Shown here: positions 45,146 through 53,853 of the stretch, one piece after another | Layout: every line of letters starts with the position of its first letter | Numbering within the stretch: position 1 is the stretch's first letter | From: Mycobacteriales bacterium | GTDB lineage: Bacteria > Actinomycetota > Actinomycetes > JAFAQI01 > DASSKL01 | DNA: 64,000 bases | Reading direction: 5' to 3' | Assembly: GCA_035690485.1 (NCBI GenBank) | Contig: DASSKL010000043.1 | Location: 1 to 64,000 of the forward strand | Made by a program: the position numbers and the translations under genes | Notes under the pieces: generated by a model | Told to the model about the DNA's origin: nothing | Seen by the model: the letters and a program-made list of their open reading frames with translations, nothing else | Databases searched by the model: none

Positions 45146-46578
45146 CCGCCGCCGACGCCGCTCCGGTCGTGCCGGCGGCCGAGGAGCTCGGCCGCGTGCA
45201 CCTCATCGGCATCGGCGGTGCCGGCATGAGCGGCATCGCCCGCATCCTGCTCGGCCGCGGCCTGCCCGTGTCCGGCAGCGACGCGAAGGACTCCCGGGCG
45301 CTGACCGCGCTGCGCGCGCTGGGCGCGACCGTGCACGTCGGCCACGACGTCGCGCACCTCGGCGACGCCGACACCGTCGTCGTCTCCAGCGCGATCCGGG
45401 CCGGCAATCCCGAGCTCGTCGGCGCGCACGAGCGCGGTCTGCGGGTGCTGCCGCGCGCGGCGGCCCTGGCCGCCGTGATGGCGGGGCGGCAAGCGGTCGC
45501 CGTCGCCGGCACCCACGGCAAGACGACGACGACGTCGATGCTGACGGTGGTCCTGCAGCAGGCCGGCGCCGACCCGTCCTACGCGATCGGCGGTGACCTG
45601 AACGAACCCGGCTCCAACGCCCACCACGGCACCGGCGAGATCTTCGTCGCCGAGGCCGACGAGAGCGACGGGTCGTTCCTCATGCTCGCGCCGCACCTCG
45701 CGGTCGTCACCAACGTCGAGGCCGACCACCTCGACCACTACGGCGACCCCGACGCCTACGCCCGCGCCTTCAGCGACTTCGTCGGGCGCGTCGCGGCCGA
45801 CGGGGTCCTGGTCGCCTGCGCCGACGACCCCGGCGCCGCCCGGCTGGTCGACGTCGCGCGCGAGCGCGGGTTGCGGCCGGTGACCTACGGCATCGACGCC
45901 GACGCCGACGTCCGGCTGGTCGACGTGCAAGCGGTCGACGGCGGCTCCACGTTCGAGCTGGTCGCCTCGGGACGGCGCCTCGGCGCGGTCACCCTCGTCG
46001 TACCCGGGCGGCACTACGCCCTCGACGCCGGCGCCGCGATCACCGCGGCGCTCGAGCTGGGGGTGCCGTTCGAGCCCATCCGGCAGGGCCTCGGCGGGTT
46101 CCGCGGCGCCCGGCGCAGGTTCGAGCCGAAGGGCGAGCGCGACGGCGTGCGGGTCTACGACAGCTACGCGCACCACCCGACCGAGATCGCCGCGGACCTG
46201 CGGGCCGCCCGCGAGGTGGCCGGCGCCGGCCGCGTGGTCGTCGCCTTCCAGCCGCACCTCTACAGCCGCACCCAGGCCTTCGCCGCCGAGCTGGGGGAGG
46301 CGCTCGGCCTGGCCGACGAGGTCGTGGTCATGGACGTCTACGCCGCCCGCGAGGACCCAGTGCCCGGGGTGACCGGCGCGATCGTCGCCGCCGCCGTGCC
46401 GTTGCCCGCGGAGCGCGTCTGCTACGAGCCGTCCTGGTCGGCGGTCGCCGAGCGGCTGGCCGACCGGGCCGCGCCCGGCGACCTGCTGCTGACCCTGGGC
46501 GCGGGCGACGTGACGATGATCGGCCCGGAGGTTCTCGACGTGCTGGCCCGGCGGGCCGCCGACGGGGGGCGGCCCTGA
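45142..46578 (+). CDS. murC: UDP-N-acetylmuramate-L-alanine ligase MurC
   Basis: A 478-residue Mur ligase, first of the peptide-adding series. HLIGIGGAGMSGIARILL and GSDAKDSRAL form the N-domain; the ATP loop is VAGTHGKTTTTSML; EADESDGSF, NVEADHLDHYG and DSYAHHPTEI are MurC-specific. The GTG at 45142 overlaps the murG stop. It is followed 17 bp later by ftsQ. Confidence 0.96.
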   Translation: MTAADAAPVVPAAEELGRVHLIGIGGAGMSGIARILLGRGLPVSGSDAKDSRALTALRALGATVHVGHDVAHLGDADTVVVSSAIRAGNPELVGAHERGLRVLPRAAALAAVMAGRQAVAVAGTHGKTTTTSMLTVVLQQAGADPSYAIGGDLNEPGSNAHHGTGEIFVAEADESDGSFLMLAPHLAVVTNVEADHLDHYGDPDAYARAFSDFVGRVAADGVLVACADDPGAARLVDVARERGLRPVTYGIDADADVRLVDVQAVDGGSTFELVASGRRLGAVTLVVPGRHYALDAGAAITAALELGVPFEPIRQGLGGFRGARRRFEPKGERDGVRVYDSYAHHPTEIAADLRAAREVAGAGRVVVAFQPHLYSRTQAFAAELGEALGLADEVVVMDVYAAREDPVPGVTGAIVAAAVPLPAERVCYEPSWSAVAERLADRAAPGDLLLTLGAGDVTMIGPEVLDVLARRAADGGRP

Positions 46579-46595
46579 GCCCCGGCGCCCGTCCC

Positions 46596-47336
46596 GTGAT
46601 CGTCCCCGCCGCCCGGCGCTTCAGCACACGCGCCGATCACCGCCGCCGTCGCCGTCTCGTGCTCGGCGCCACCGTCGTCACCGTCGCCGCGCTCGGTGCC
46701 TGGGTCCTGCTCTGGTCGGGGCTGCTCGCGGTGCGCCACATCACCGTCGACGGGGTCTCGCGGCTCACCGCGCGGGAGGTCAGGGCTGTCGCGGACGTCC
46801 ACCGCGACGAGCCGATGATCACGGTGGACACCCGGGCGGTCGAACGGCGCATCGCGCGCCTCGGACCCGTGGCATCCGTGCAGGTGCTGCGGTCCTGGCC
46901 GTCCACGCTGCGCATCGAGGTGACCGAGCGGCAGCCGGTCGCGGTGCTGGTGCCCCCCGGCGGTGGTCCCGACCGGCTGGTCGATCGCACCGGCACGGCC
47001 TTCGCCACCGTCACGCCCCGCCCGCTGCTGCTCACCCCGGTGCGCACCGCCGCGCCGGTGCCGGGGGAGGGAGCTGCCGCGGTCCGGGCGGCCGTGCGGG
47101 TCCTGGCGACCCTGCCCGACGGCGTACGCCGTGACGTCGTGGCCGTCAACGCGCCCTCGCCCGCCGGCATCACCCTGCAGCTGGCCGGCGGGGTGCAGGT
47201 GGTCTGGGGGGACGACAGCCACGGTGCCCGCAAGGCGGCGGTGCTGGCCGCCCTGCTCGCCGCGCCGGTGCCGCCCGGGGGACACCGGCCGACGGTCTAC
47301 GACGTCAGCACGCCGGGCGTCGCGGTCACCCGCTGA
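46596..47336 (+). CDS. ftsQ: Cell division protein FtsQ
   Basis: A 246-residue bitopic protein: basic N-terminus, one transmembrane helix (about 22-42, LVLGATVVTVAALGAWVLLW), a POTRA domain (VRHITVDGVSRLTAREVRAVADV) and a beta domain with LRSWPSTLRIEVTERQPVAV, the FtsQ signature. It helps assemble the divisome with FtsL and a DivIC-like partner. The GTG at 46596 is the only reasonable start. FtsA is absent after it, as in other actinobacteria. Confidence 0.92.
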   Translation: MIVPAARRFSTRADHRRRRRLVLGATVVTVAALGAWVLLWSGLLAVRHITVDGVSRLTAREVRAVADVHRDEPMITVDTRAVERRIARLGPVASVQVLRSWPSTLRIEVTERQPVAVLVPPGGGPDRLVDRTGTAFATVTPRPLLLTPVRTAAPVPGEGAAAVRAAVRVLATLPDGVRRDVVAVNAPSPAGITLQLAGGVQVVWGDDSHGARKAAVLAALLAAPVPPGGHRPTVYDVSTPGVAVTR

Positions 47337-47634
47337 CGTGACCCGACCGAGCGCATTTTCGCGACACGCACGCGAGAATCGGCGCACCGGCTTGACCCGT
47401 CCTCGGTGCGCGCCTACTGTCCGCTGCAGCCTTCAGCTTGACATAACTATAAGCGTCTAGTTGAGGGTGAGGGTTGCGAGCGGCGGCGCACCACCGCCGT
47501 CCGCACCCACCCGCTGGGCCGGTGGCTGCTTCCCCGAGTCGCCGGCGCCTGCGGCAGACTTCCCCACACCGTCCACTCCGGTGACGCGCGCGCCCGGGCG
47601 TTACCGGCCTACCAGCCAGGGAAGGCCCGCGCAC
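47337..47634 (+). promoter_or_regulatory. ftsZ promoter and leader region
   Basis: A 298-bp gap without a gene. TTGACC (47392-47397) and TACTGT (47415-47420) with 17 bp between them form a good promoter, giving a leader of about 205 nt. A second, AT-rich stretch, TTGACATAACTATAAGCG (47438-47455), followed by GTTGAGGGTGAGGGTTG, stands out from the GC-rich surroundings and may be a second promoter or a regulator site. The rest up to the ribosome binding site GGGAAGG shows nothing distinct. Confidence 0.65.
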
Positions 47635-48834
47635 GTGGCAGCTCCGCAGAACTACCTCGCGGTCATCAAGGTCGTCGGCATCGGGGGAGGTGGCGTCAAC
47701 GCCGTCAACCGGATGATCGAAGCCGGTCTCAAGGGCGTCGAGTTCATCGCCGTCAACACCGATGCCCAGGCGCTGCTGATGAGCGACGCCGACGTGAAGC
47801 TCGACATCGGTCGCGAGCTGACCCGGGGTCTGGGCGCGGGCGCGGACCCGGCGATCGGCCGCAAGGCCTCCGAGGACCACCGCGAGGAGATCGAGGAGGT
47901 GCTCAAGGGCGCCGACATGGTCTTCGTGACCGCCGGCGAGGGCGGCGGCACGGGCACCGGCGGCGCGCCGGTCGTCGCCAACATGGCCAAGTCGCTCGGC
48001 GCGCTCACCATCGGCGTCGTCACCCGGCCCTTCTCGTTCGAGGGCCGCCGGCGCGCCGGGCAGGCCGACACCGGCATCGAGGAGCTGCGCGACGAGGTCG
48101 ACACCCTCATCGTCATCCCCAACGACCGGCTGCTGTCGATCAGCGACCGCCAGGTCAGCGTGCTCGACGCCTTCCGCAGCGCCGACCAGGTGCTGCTCTC
48201 CGGCGTCCAGGGCATCACCGACCTCATCACGACGCCCGGCCTCATCAACCTCGACTTCGCCGACGTGAAGTCCGTGCTGACCAACGCCGGCTCGGCACTG
48301 ATGGGCATCGGTTCGGCGCGCGGAGAGGACCGCGCGGTCGTCGCCGCCGAGATGGCGATCGCCAGCCCGCTGCTCGAGGCCAGCATCGAGGGCGCCCACG
48401 GCGTCCTCATGAACGTCTCCGGCGGCTCCGACCTCGGCCTCTTCGAGATCAACGAGGCGGCGCAGCTGGTCGCCGACTCGGCCCACCCCGACGCCAACAT
48501 CATCTTCGGCGCGGTCATCGACGACGCCCTCGGCGACGAGGTGCGCGTGACGGTGATCGCCGCCGGCTTCGACGGCGGCATGCCGAAGGCCCGCCGCGAG
48601 ACGTCGTCACGCCGGCCGCAGGTCACCGACGAGCAGCGGCGCACGGTCGATCTCGCCGCCGCCGAGCGCGGAGGCCAGGAGCCGGCTGCCGCGCCGGCCG
48701 CTGCTCCCGCGGCTCCCGAGCCGGCCGTGGCGGAGGAGCCGGCGCGTCGGCCCGCCCCCGCCCCCGAGCGGCCGCGTCGCACGATCGTCTTCGACGACAA
48801 CGACGACCTCGACGTCCCCGACTTCCTGAAGTAG
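47635..48834 (+). CDS. ftsZ: Cell division GTPase FtsZ
   Basis: A 399-residue tubulin-like GTPase that forms the Z ring. It has [16 protein letters not shown], the tubulin signature [18 protein letters not shown] and the T7-loop region [11 protein letters not shown]. An Ala/Pro-rich linker leads to the conserved C-terminal peptide [10 protein letters not shown] that binds SepF and other partners. The GTG at 47635 fits the known actinobacterial N-terminus ([15 protein letters not shown]) and has GGGAAGG about 10 nt upstream. It has its own promoter region (see 47337-47634). Confidence 0.97.
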   Translation: MAAPQNYLAVIKVVGIGGGGVNAVNRMIEAGLKGVEFIAVNTDAQALLMSDADVKLDIGRELTRGLGAGADPAIGRKASEDHREEIEEVLKGADMVFVTAGEGGGTGTGGAPVVANMAKSLGALTIGVVTRPFSFEGRRRAGQADTGIEELRDEVDTLIVIPNDRLLSISDRQVSVLDAFRSADQVLLSGVQGITDLITTPGLINLDFADVKSVLTNAGSALMGIGSARGEDRAVVAAEMAIASPLLEASIEGAHGVLMNVSGGSDLGLFEINEAAQLVADSAHPDANIIFGAVIDDALGDEVRVTVIAAGFDGGMPKARRETSSRRPQVTDEQRRTVDLAAAERGGQEPAAAPAAAPAAPEPAVAEEPARRPAPAPERPRRTIVFDDNDDLDVPDFLK

Positions 48835-48845
48835 GACCCTGGGGC

Positions 48846-49574
48846 GTGTTCGCCCACCGGGAGATCCGCGACGGTGTCGGCGCGGCGGTCACCGACCGGC
48901 ACGGCGGCACCAGCACCCCGCCGTACGACGGGTTCAACCTCGCCGACCACGTCGGCGACGACCCGGCCGCGGTCGCCGCGAACCGGCGGCTCCTCGCCGT
49001 CGCTCTCGACGCCCGGCCGCTCCCCGTCGTCACGATGCAGCAGGTGCACGGGGCCGACGTCGACGTCGTCGACCGCGTCCCGGCCACACCACCGGTCGCC
49101 GACGCGCTGGTCACCCGACATCGCGGGCTCGCCCTCGCCGTGCTCGTGGCCGACTGCACGCCGGTCCTGCTCTGGGACCGCAACGCCGGCGTGGTCGCCG
49201 CCGTGCACGCCGGTCGCAAGGGCCTGGCCGCCGGCGTCCTGCCGGCCGCCGTCGCCGCCATGACCGATCTGGGGGCACGGCCCGAACGCATCGACGCGCT
49301 GCTCGGCCCCGGCATCTGCGCCGCCCACTACGAGGTCCCGGCGCAGATGCGCGACGAGGTCGAGACGGCCGCCCCCGGTTCCGCAGCCACGACGCCCGAC
49401 GGCCGGTCCGCCCTCGACATCCGGGCCGGCCTGGCCGGCCAGCTCGCGCAGTGCGGCCTGCGCGCGTGGGCGGTCAGCCCCGCGTGCACGGCCGAGTCGC
49501 CGCGGCTCTACTCGCACCGCCGCGACGGGCCGCGCACCGGCCGGTTCGCCGGCGTCGTGTGGTTGCAGCCGTGA
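48846..49574 (+). CDS. pgeF: Peptidoglycan editing factor PgeF (YfiH/laccase-domain)
   Basis: A 242-residue Cu-oxidase_4 family protein. Metal-binding residues are visible in MQQVHGADV, LVADCTPVLLW and AAVHAGRKGLAAGV. In other bacteria PgeF hydrolyses or prevents UDP-MurNAc-L-Ser errors in peptidoglycan. The GTG at 48846 lies 11 bp after the ftsZ stop and the gene overlaps the next one as GTGA, the normal dcw-adjacent order. Confidence 0.9.
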   Translation: MFAHREIRDGVGAAVTDRHGGTSTPPYDGFNLADHVGDDPAAVAANRRLLAVALDARPLPVVTMQQVHGADVDVVDRVPATPPVADALVTRHRGLALAVLVADCTPVLLWDRNAGVVAAVHAGRKGLAAGVLPAAVAAMTDLGARPERIDALLGPGICAAHYEVPAQMRDEVETAAPGSAATTPDGRSALDIRAGLAGQLAQCGLRAWAVSPACTAESPRLYSHRRDGPRTGRFAGVVWLQP

Positions 49575-50263
49575 CCAGGCGCGAGGCCATCGCCGCCAAC
49601 CTCGCCCGCGTCCGGCAGCGGGTCGCCGAGGCCTGTGCGGCCGCGGGTCGCGACCCCGCAGAGGTGACGATCGTCGCGGTCACCAAGACGTTCCCGGCCG
49701 CGGACGTCCGGCTGCTCGCCGACCTCGGCGTGCTCGACGTCGGCGAGAACCGCGACCAGGAGGCCGCGCCGAAGGCACACGAGCTCGCCGACCTCCCGCT
49801 GCGTTGGCACTTCGTCGGGCAGCTGCAGACCAACAAGTGCCGATCGGTCGCGGGCTACGCCCACCTCGTGCACTCCGTCGACCGACCGCGCCTGGTCGCG
49901 TCACTGTCCGCCGCCGTGTCGGCGGGACACCGGCTCGGCTGCCTCGTGCAGGTCGCGCTCGACGACGACCCGGATCGGGGCGGCGCCCGCGCGGCTGACG
50001 TTCCGTCGCTCGCCGACGCGGTGGCCGCGGCGCCGGGTCTCGAGCTGCGGGGCGTCATGGCGGTGGCCCCGCTCGGCGCCGACCCGCGCCGGGCGTTCGC
50101 GCGGCTGGCCGAGGTGGCCTCCGGCGTACGCCGGCAGCACCCGGGCGCCGCGATCGTCTCCGCCGGCATGAGCGGCGACCTGGAAGCGGCGATCGCCGCC
50201 GGCGCGACACACGTACGTGTCGGTACGGCGTTGCTCGGGGATCGGGGGCGTCAGGTCCGGTAG
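49571..50263 (+). CDS. Pyridoxal phosphate homeostasis protein (YggS/PLPBP family)
   Basis: A 230-residue PLP-binding barrel of the alanine-racemase N-domain family. The PLP lysine is in [41 protein letters not shown] and [25 protein letters not shown] are family hallmarks. It buffers PLP and amino-acid pools rather than acting as an enzyme. GTG at 49571 overlaps the pgeF stop. The usual SMGMS is SAGMS here. Confidence 0.93.
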   Translation: MTRREAIAANLARVRQRVAEACAAAGRDPAEVTIVAVTKTFPAADVRLLADLGVLDVGENRDQEAAPKAHELADLPLRWHFVGQLQTNKCRSVAGYAHLVHSVDRPRLVASLSAAVSAGHRLGCLVQVALDDDPDRGGARAADVPSLADAVAAAPGLELRGVMAVAPLGADPRRAFARLAEVASGVRRQHPGAAIVSAGMSGDLEAAIAAGATHVRVGTALLGDRGRQVR

Positions 50264-50266
50264 TGT
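50261..50266 (+). promoter_or_regulatory. Possible -10 element for sepF
   Basis: TAGTGT overlaps the stop codon of the preceding gene and lies about 42 nt before the sepF ATG. No strong -35 is seen. It would allow sepF-yggT to be transcribed apart from the upstream genes. Confidence 0.35.
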
Positions 50267-50307
50267 CAGCGCGCAGAAATCCACGACCTGGCGGAGGACG
50301 GACGACG

Positions 50308-50841
50308 ATGGCCGGCGCGATGCGCAAGATGGCGGTCTACCTCGGTCTCGTCGAGGACGAGGAGCACGCCGGGCAGGACTACGACTACGGCTACGAGGGC
50401 TACGACAGCGGCTACGGCGAGGCCTACGAGGAGCGGGAGGCACCTGTGCTGAGGCACCCGGCGGCCGACCAGACCCGGGTCAGCGCGCGGCCGGAGGCCC
50501 CGTCGGGCGCGGTGCGTTACAGCCCGCCGCAGGCCCGGGGGCCGGCCGCTGAGCCGGCCGACATCTACCGCATCACGACCCTGCACCCCCGCACCTACAA
50601 CGAGGCGCGGACGATCGGCGAGCACTTCCGCGAAGGCACCCCGGTGATCATGAATCTCACCGAGATGGACGACACCGACGCCAAGCGGTTGGTCGACTTC
50701 GCGGCGGGGCTGATCTTCGGGTTGCGCGGCAGCATCGAGCGGGTGACCAACAAGGTCTTCCTGCTGACGCCCGCCAACGTCGAGATCACCGCCGAGGACA
50801 AGTCCCGCATCGCCGAAGGTGGCTTCTTCAACCAGAGCTAG
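50308..50841 (+). CDS. sepF: Cell division protein SepF
   Basis: A 177-residue protein with the membrane-binding N-terminal helix ([16 protein letters not shown]), an acidic/Tyr-rich linker ([17 protein letters not shown]) and the SepF core ([44 protein letters not shown]). SepF bridges FtsZ to the membrane and replaces FtsA in actinobacteria. The ATG at 50308 has GGAGG 10 nt upstream. Confidence 0.95.
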   Translation: MAGAMRKMAVYLGLVEDEEHAGQDYDYGYEGYDSGYGEAYEEREAPVLRHPAADQTRVSARPEAPSGAVRYSPPQARGPAAEPADIYRITTLHPRTYNEARTIGEHFREGTPVIMNLTEMDDTDAKRLVDFAAGLIFGLRGSIERVTNKVFLLTPANVEITAEDKSRIAEGGFFNQS

Positions 50842-50860
50842 TGCTGGGGGGAGCCACGAG

Positions 50861-51136
50861 ATGATCGTCTACACGGCCGTGCGAGCGGCCCTCGGCCTGT
50901 TCCTCGTGTTCCTGCTCTTCCGGCTGGTCATGGAGTGGGTCTTCGTCTTCGCCCGCGACTACCGGCCGCGGGGGTTCATGGCGATGGCGCTCGAGGTCGC
51001 CTACACGGTCACCGACCCGCCCTACCGGCTGCTGCGCCGGGCGATCCCGCCGCTGCGGCTCGGGTCGTTCGGCATCGACATCGCCTTCACCGTGCTGCTG
51101 CTGATCGTGATCATCCTGCTGTCGGTGATCCCATGA
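50861..51136 (+). CDS. YggT family membrane protein
   Basis: A 91-residue protein with two transmembrane helices (about 5-25 and 70-90) separated by a basic loop containing FARDYRPRGFMAMALEVAYTVTDPPYRLLRRAIPPLR, the YggT signature. It always sits between sepF and divIVA in actinobacteria; function is unproven, possibly osmotic tolerance or envelope assembly. ATG at 50861 follows GGGGGGAG; a GTG at 50841 is possible but has no site. Confidence 0.9.
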   Translation: MIVYTAVRAALGLFLVFLLFRLVMEWVFVFARDYRPRGFMAMALEVAYTVTDPPYRLLRRAIPPLRLGSFGIDIAFTVLLLIVIILLSVIP

Positions 51137-51194
51137 CCCGCGCCGCGCGCCCGATCCCGTCGTCTCCCCACCCTTCCGAGAACGAGGTGCTCCT

Positions 51195-52043
51195 ATGCCG
51201 CTGACGCCCGAGGACGTGCAGAACAAGCGGTTCACGGTCACCCGCTTCCGGCCCGGTTACGACGAGGAAGAGGTCGACGCCTTCCTCGACGAGATCGTCA
51301 GCGAGCTGCAGCGGCTGACCGCGCTGAGCGCCGGGTCCGCCCCCGCAGCCCCGCCGGCACCGGCTCCCGCCGCCCCGGCGCCCCAGCCGGCCGCCCCGCC
51401 GGCACCGGCACCCGCCCGGCCCGAGGAGGGTCAGGAGGCCGCGCTGCGCACCTTGCTGCTCGCGCAGAAGACCGCCGACGAAGCGGTCGCCCAGGCGCGG
51501 TCCGAGGCCGAGCAGATCGTGTCCGAGGCGAAGCAACGCGCCGGCGACCTCGAGCGGCAGGCCCAGGAGCAGCACGCCGCGCGGGTGTCCGCGCTGTCGC
51601 GCGAGCGCCAGCAGCTCGAGGCCCAGGTCGAGGGCCTGCGCGGGTTCGAGCAGGAGTTCCGTACCCGGCTGCGCAGCTACCTCGAAAGCCAGCTCCGCGA
51701 CCTGCAGGCCGCACCTCCGCTCGCTCCACCCGCCCCCCCGGGGGCGGCCCCTCGGCCGGGCGGCCCGACCGCGGGTGGTCCGGCTTCGGGCGGCCCGGCC
51801 GGCTCCGGCCAGCCGGCCGGGGGCGCGGGCACGCCCGGCCTGGCCCCGCCCGGCGGGGGAGGGCCGAACGTCCCGCAAGGACCGCCTCCGCCCGGTCCCG
51901 GACCGGTGCCGGCCCGCGGCACCCGACCGGGCGTGCCGACGCTCGAGGAGGACCTCGCTCCCGGTGCCGACGTCGCCGACGGCCCGCCTCGCGAGGCCTC
52001 GTCCGACGTCGACGACCGCGGTCGCTACGGTCGGGAGGGCTGA
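51195..52043 (+). CDS. divIVA: DivIVA/Wag31 polar growth protein
   Basis: A 282-residue DivIVA. The N-terminal membrane-binding domain is canonical (MPLTPEDVQNKRFTVTRFRPGYDEEEVDAFLDEI), then a Pro/Ala linker of about 35 residues, a long coiled coil (about 75-170, TADEAVAQARSEAEQIVSEA through LESQLRDLQ) and a Pro/Gly-rich tail of about 100 residues. It marks the cell pole and recruits wall synthesis. The ATG has CGAGGTG upstream. The disordered tail is longer than in many relatives. Confidence 0.93.
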   Translation: MPLTPEDVQNKRFTVTRFRPGYDEEEVDAFLDEIVSELQRLTALSAGSAPAAPPAPAPAAPAPQPAAPPAPAPARPEEGQEAALRTLLLAQKTADEAVAQARSEAEQIVSEAKQRAGDLERQAQEQHAARVSALSRERQQLEAQVEGLRGFEQEFRTRLRSYLESQLRDLQAAPPLAPPAPPGAAPRPGGPTAGGPASGGPAGSGQPAGGAGTPGLAPPGGGGPNVPQGPPPPGPGPVPARGTRPGVPTLEEDLAPGADVADGPPREASSDVDDRGRYGREG

Positions 52044-52189
52044 GCCCCCGCAAGGCCGGCGCGACGGTCGTCACCGACCCGTCTCCTGCCGTTTGGTGTC
52101 GGGGGCCGGCGGCTGGCCGATTACTATTCCGGCGCGTGTACGCCGGTGCACGCCCGACAGCGACTTTTCACCGATAGGCAGGAGTTGAC

Positions 52190-53074
52190 GTGATCGTCAT
52201 CAGCGGGGCCCTGGTCATTGTTGCCCTCGGGCTCCTCATCGCTGGGCTCGTGGTGTCCAGCGGGCTGGTGCTGGTCTACGCGTCGATCGGTGTCAGCGTG
52301 CTGTCGGCGGTGTTCCTGTTCCTCGGCGTACGCCAGCGTCGTGGCGACGACGACGGCGCGCGGGTCGCAGCGACACCGGGTCTGGCCGCGGCCGGCGCCG
52401 CCCCTGCGGTCGCCGCGGCTCCCGCCGCTCCCGCCGCGGCTCCGGCCTCGTCGGACGAGGGCGTGCGGACGGTCCCGCCGCGCCAGCCGGCCGCGCCGGT
52501 GCCCGTCGGCGCCGACCCGGTGGCAGCCGAGCCGGCACCGGTCAGCGCGTCGCAACCCGGTGAAGCCGCCGCCGGTGAGGTGTTCGTCGTGCCGGGGCGT
52601 CCGCGCTACCACGCGGCCGGCTGCCGCTACCTGAGCGGGCGCGAGACCGAGACCCGGTCGGTCGCGGAGGCCCAGGCCGAAGGCTTCGCCGCCTGCGGGG
52701 TCTGCCGCCCCGACGAGGCATCCTCGGTCGCGTCGCCGGCCGCCGAGCCCGCCGCGCCGGCTCCCGTTCCTGCTGCTCCGCGCCGCCGGGCGCCGCAGAC
52801 CCGCACCGCGCAGGTCGACAGCGCCGAGGCGGTGGCCGCACGTCAGGCGACCCCCGACGACGACGAGCCGCAGACCGCGCCCGCGCGCGCGGTCGACGCA
52901 GCGGCGCCGGCGCCCGCCCGCAGTCGCGGCGAGACGGTCGTCGTGATCCCCGAGCGCGGGCGCTACCACCGGCCGGAGTGCCGCTACGTGCGTGGCGTCG
53001 AGGGTGCCCGTGAGATGACCAAGACGGGCGCCCGCCGCCAGGGGTACTCCGCCTGCGGAGTCTGCAAGCCCTAG
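52190..53074 (+). CDS. Membrane protein with two Cys/His metal-binding-like modules
   Basis: A 294-residue protein I cannot name. Two hydrophobic N-terminal helices (about 2-22 and 24-44) are followed by Ala/Pro-rich linkers and two copies of a short module: RYHAAGCRYL...FAACGVCRP (about 137-180) and RYHRPECRYV...YSACGVCKP (about 262-294). Each copy has His-x3-Cys and, about 25 residues on, Cys-x2-Cys, a likely metal site similar to the Ada-type zinc motif found at the ends of some nucleases. The GTG at 52190 follows AGGAG. TACTAT at 52122-52127 may be its -10. The gene follows divIVA with a 146-bp gap; a role in envelope or nucleic-acid binding is unproven. Confidence 0.75.
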   Translation: MIVISGALVIVALGLLIAGLVVSSGLVLVYASIGVSVLSAVFLFLGVRQRRGDDDGARVAATPGLAAAGAAPAVAAAPAAPAAAPASSDEGVRTVPPRQPAAPVPVGADPVAAEPAPVSASQPGEAAAGEVFVVPGRPRYHAAGCRYLSGRETETRSVAEAQAEGFAACGVCRPDEASSVASPAAEPAAPAPVPAAPRRRAPQTRTAQVDSAEAVAARQATPDDDEPQTAPARAVDAAAPAPARSRGETVVVIPERGRYHRPECRYVRGVEGAREMTKTGARRQGYSACGVCKP

Positions 53075-53080
53075 CCGACT

Positions 53081-53167
53081 CCTGACCTTCGCCTGGCTGC
53101 GTTCTCGTCGCCTTGCGTGCCCTCCGGGCACGCGGCGGCTCCTGCGGCCTTGCCATGCTCGGTCAGG
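53081..53167. repeat. REP-like palindromic element
   Basis: Third good copy of the element seen at 26161-26250: outer arms CCTGAC/GTCAGG and a central GCGTGCCC-TCC-GGGCACGC hairpin (53115-53133). A partial second right half follows (about 53180-53215). It lies between two convergent genes and could serve as a bidirectional terminator. Confidence 0.7.
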
Positions 53168-53231
53168 ACCCGGTCGGGCCGACTCCTGCGGCCTTGGCGG
53201 GCTCGGCGAAGGCCGCCCCAGGGGAACGGCG

Positions 53232-53699
53232 TCAGCCGCGGTGGCGGCTGTGGAACGGGTCGCGCCGGGGAGCCTCGGCCAGCTGGACGCGGTCACCCTC
53301 GACGGTCAGGCCGGTCAGGCCGAGCACGCGGCCGAGGATCGACGCGGTCGTCTCGCCGCGGGCGACGCCGTCCTGCGTGACCATGGCGCGGTAGATCATC
53401 GTCCAGTGCTTGACCGGGGTGTCGTAGGTCCAGTCGACGGAGCCGAGGTGGACCGCCGACCCCTTCAACCCGCCGGGGCCGTCGAACGGCGCGCTCCAGA
53501 CCTGCACGCCCGCGGGGCCCGCGGCGAAGCAGCCGCCGCGGCCGACGTCCTCGCGGTCCGCGGCCTCCAGCAGCGCCCGGGCCTGCCGCTCGGGCAGCAC
53601 CAGGGCCGGGCGCACCGCGCTGGTCAGCGCGGGCACCGCCACCGCGTGGGGCACGAGACGCACGGGCGTCGTCGGCTCCCGAAGCAGCGTCAGGGACAT
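53232..53699 (-). CDS. Protein of unknown function
   Basis: A 155-residue soluble protein I do not recognise. It starts SLTLLREPTTPVRLVPHAVAVP, has no signal peptide or transmembrane helix, and contains Trp-rich beta-like stretches (VQVWSAPFDGPGGLKGSAVHLGSVDWTYDTPVKHWTMIYRA), ending in a basic, His-rich tail. The segment GLTGLTVEGDRVQLAEAPR suggests a small beta domain. The ATG at 53699 has GGAGG 6 nt upstream. It runs leftward downstream of ileS after 154 bp and converges on the REP-like element. Confidence 0.6.
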   Translation of the reverse strand: MSLTLLREPTTPVRLVPHAVAVPALTSAVRPALVLPERQARALLEAADREDVGRGGCFAAGPAGVQVWSAPFDGPGGLKGSAVHLGSVDWTYDTPVKHWTMIYRAMVTQDGVARGETTASILGRVLGLTGLTVEGDRVQLAEAPRRDPFHSRHRG

Positions 53700-53853
53700 G
53701 TGCACCTCCACACTCGCCCGGCTGCCTGGGCCGCACAGCCTCGTGAATCTTGGATGCGGTATCGGCTCGGCCGTACGCCAGCCTTGCTGGGCCGAACGGG
53801 TGCTTCCTCCACTGCGCCCTCCGGCCTGACCCAGAAGGGCCATGCCGGACATG

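Noticed and set aside
44788-46257. Long antisense open frames opposite mur and dcw genes
   Set aside because: Shadow frames caused by GC-rich third positions; the translated products are Arg/Ala-rich without family similarity and lie over intact genes.
47337-47400. Missing ftsA between ftsQ and ftsZ
   Set aside because: Not a deletion; actinobacteria lack FtsA and use SepF, which is present at 50308.
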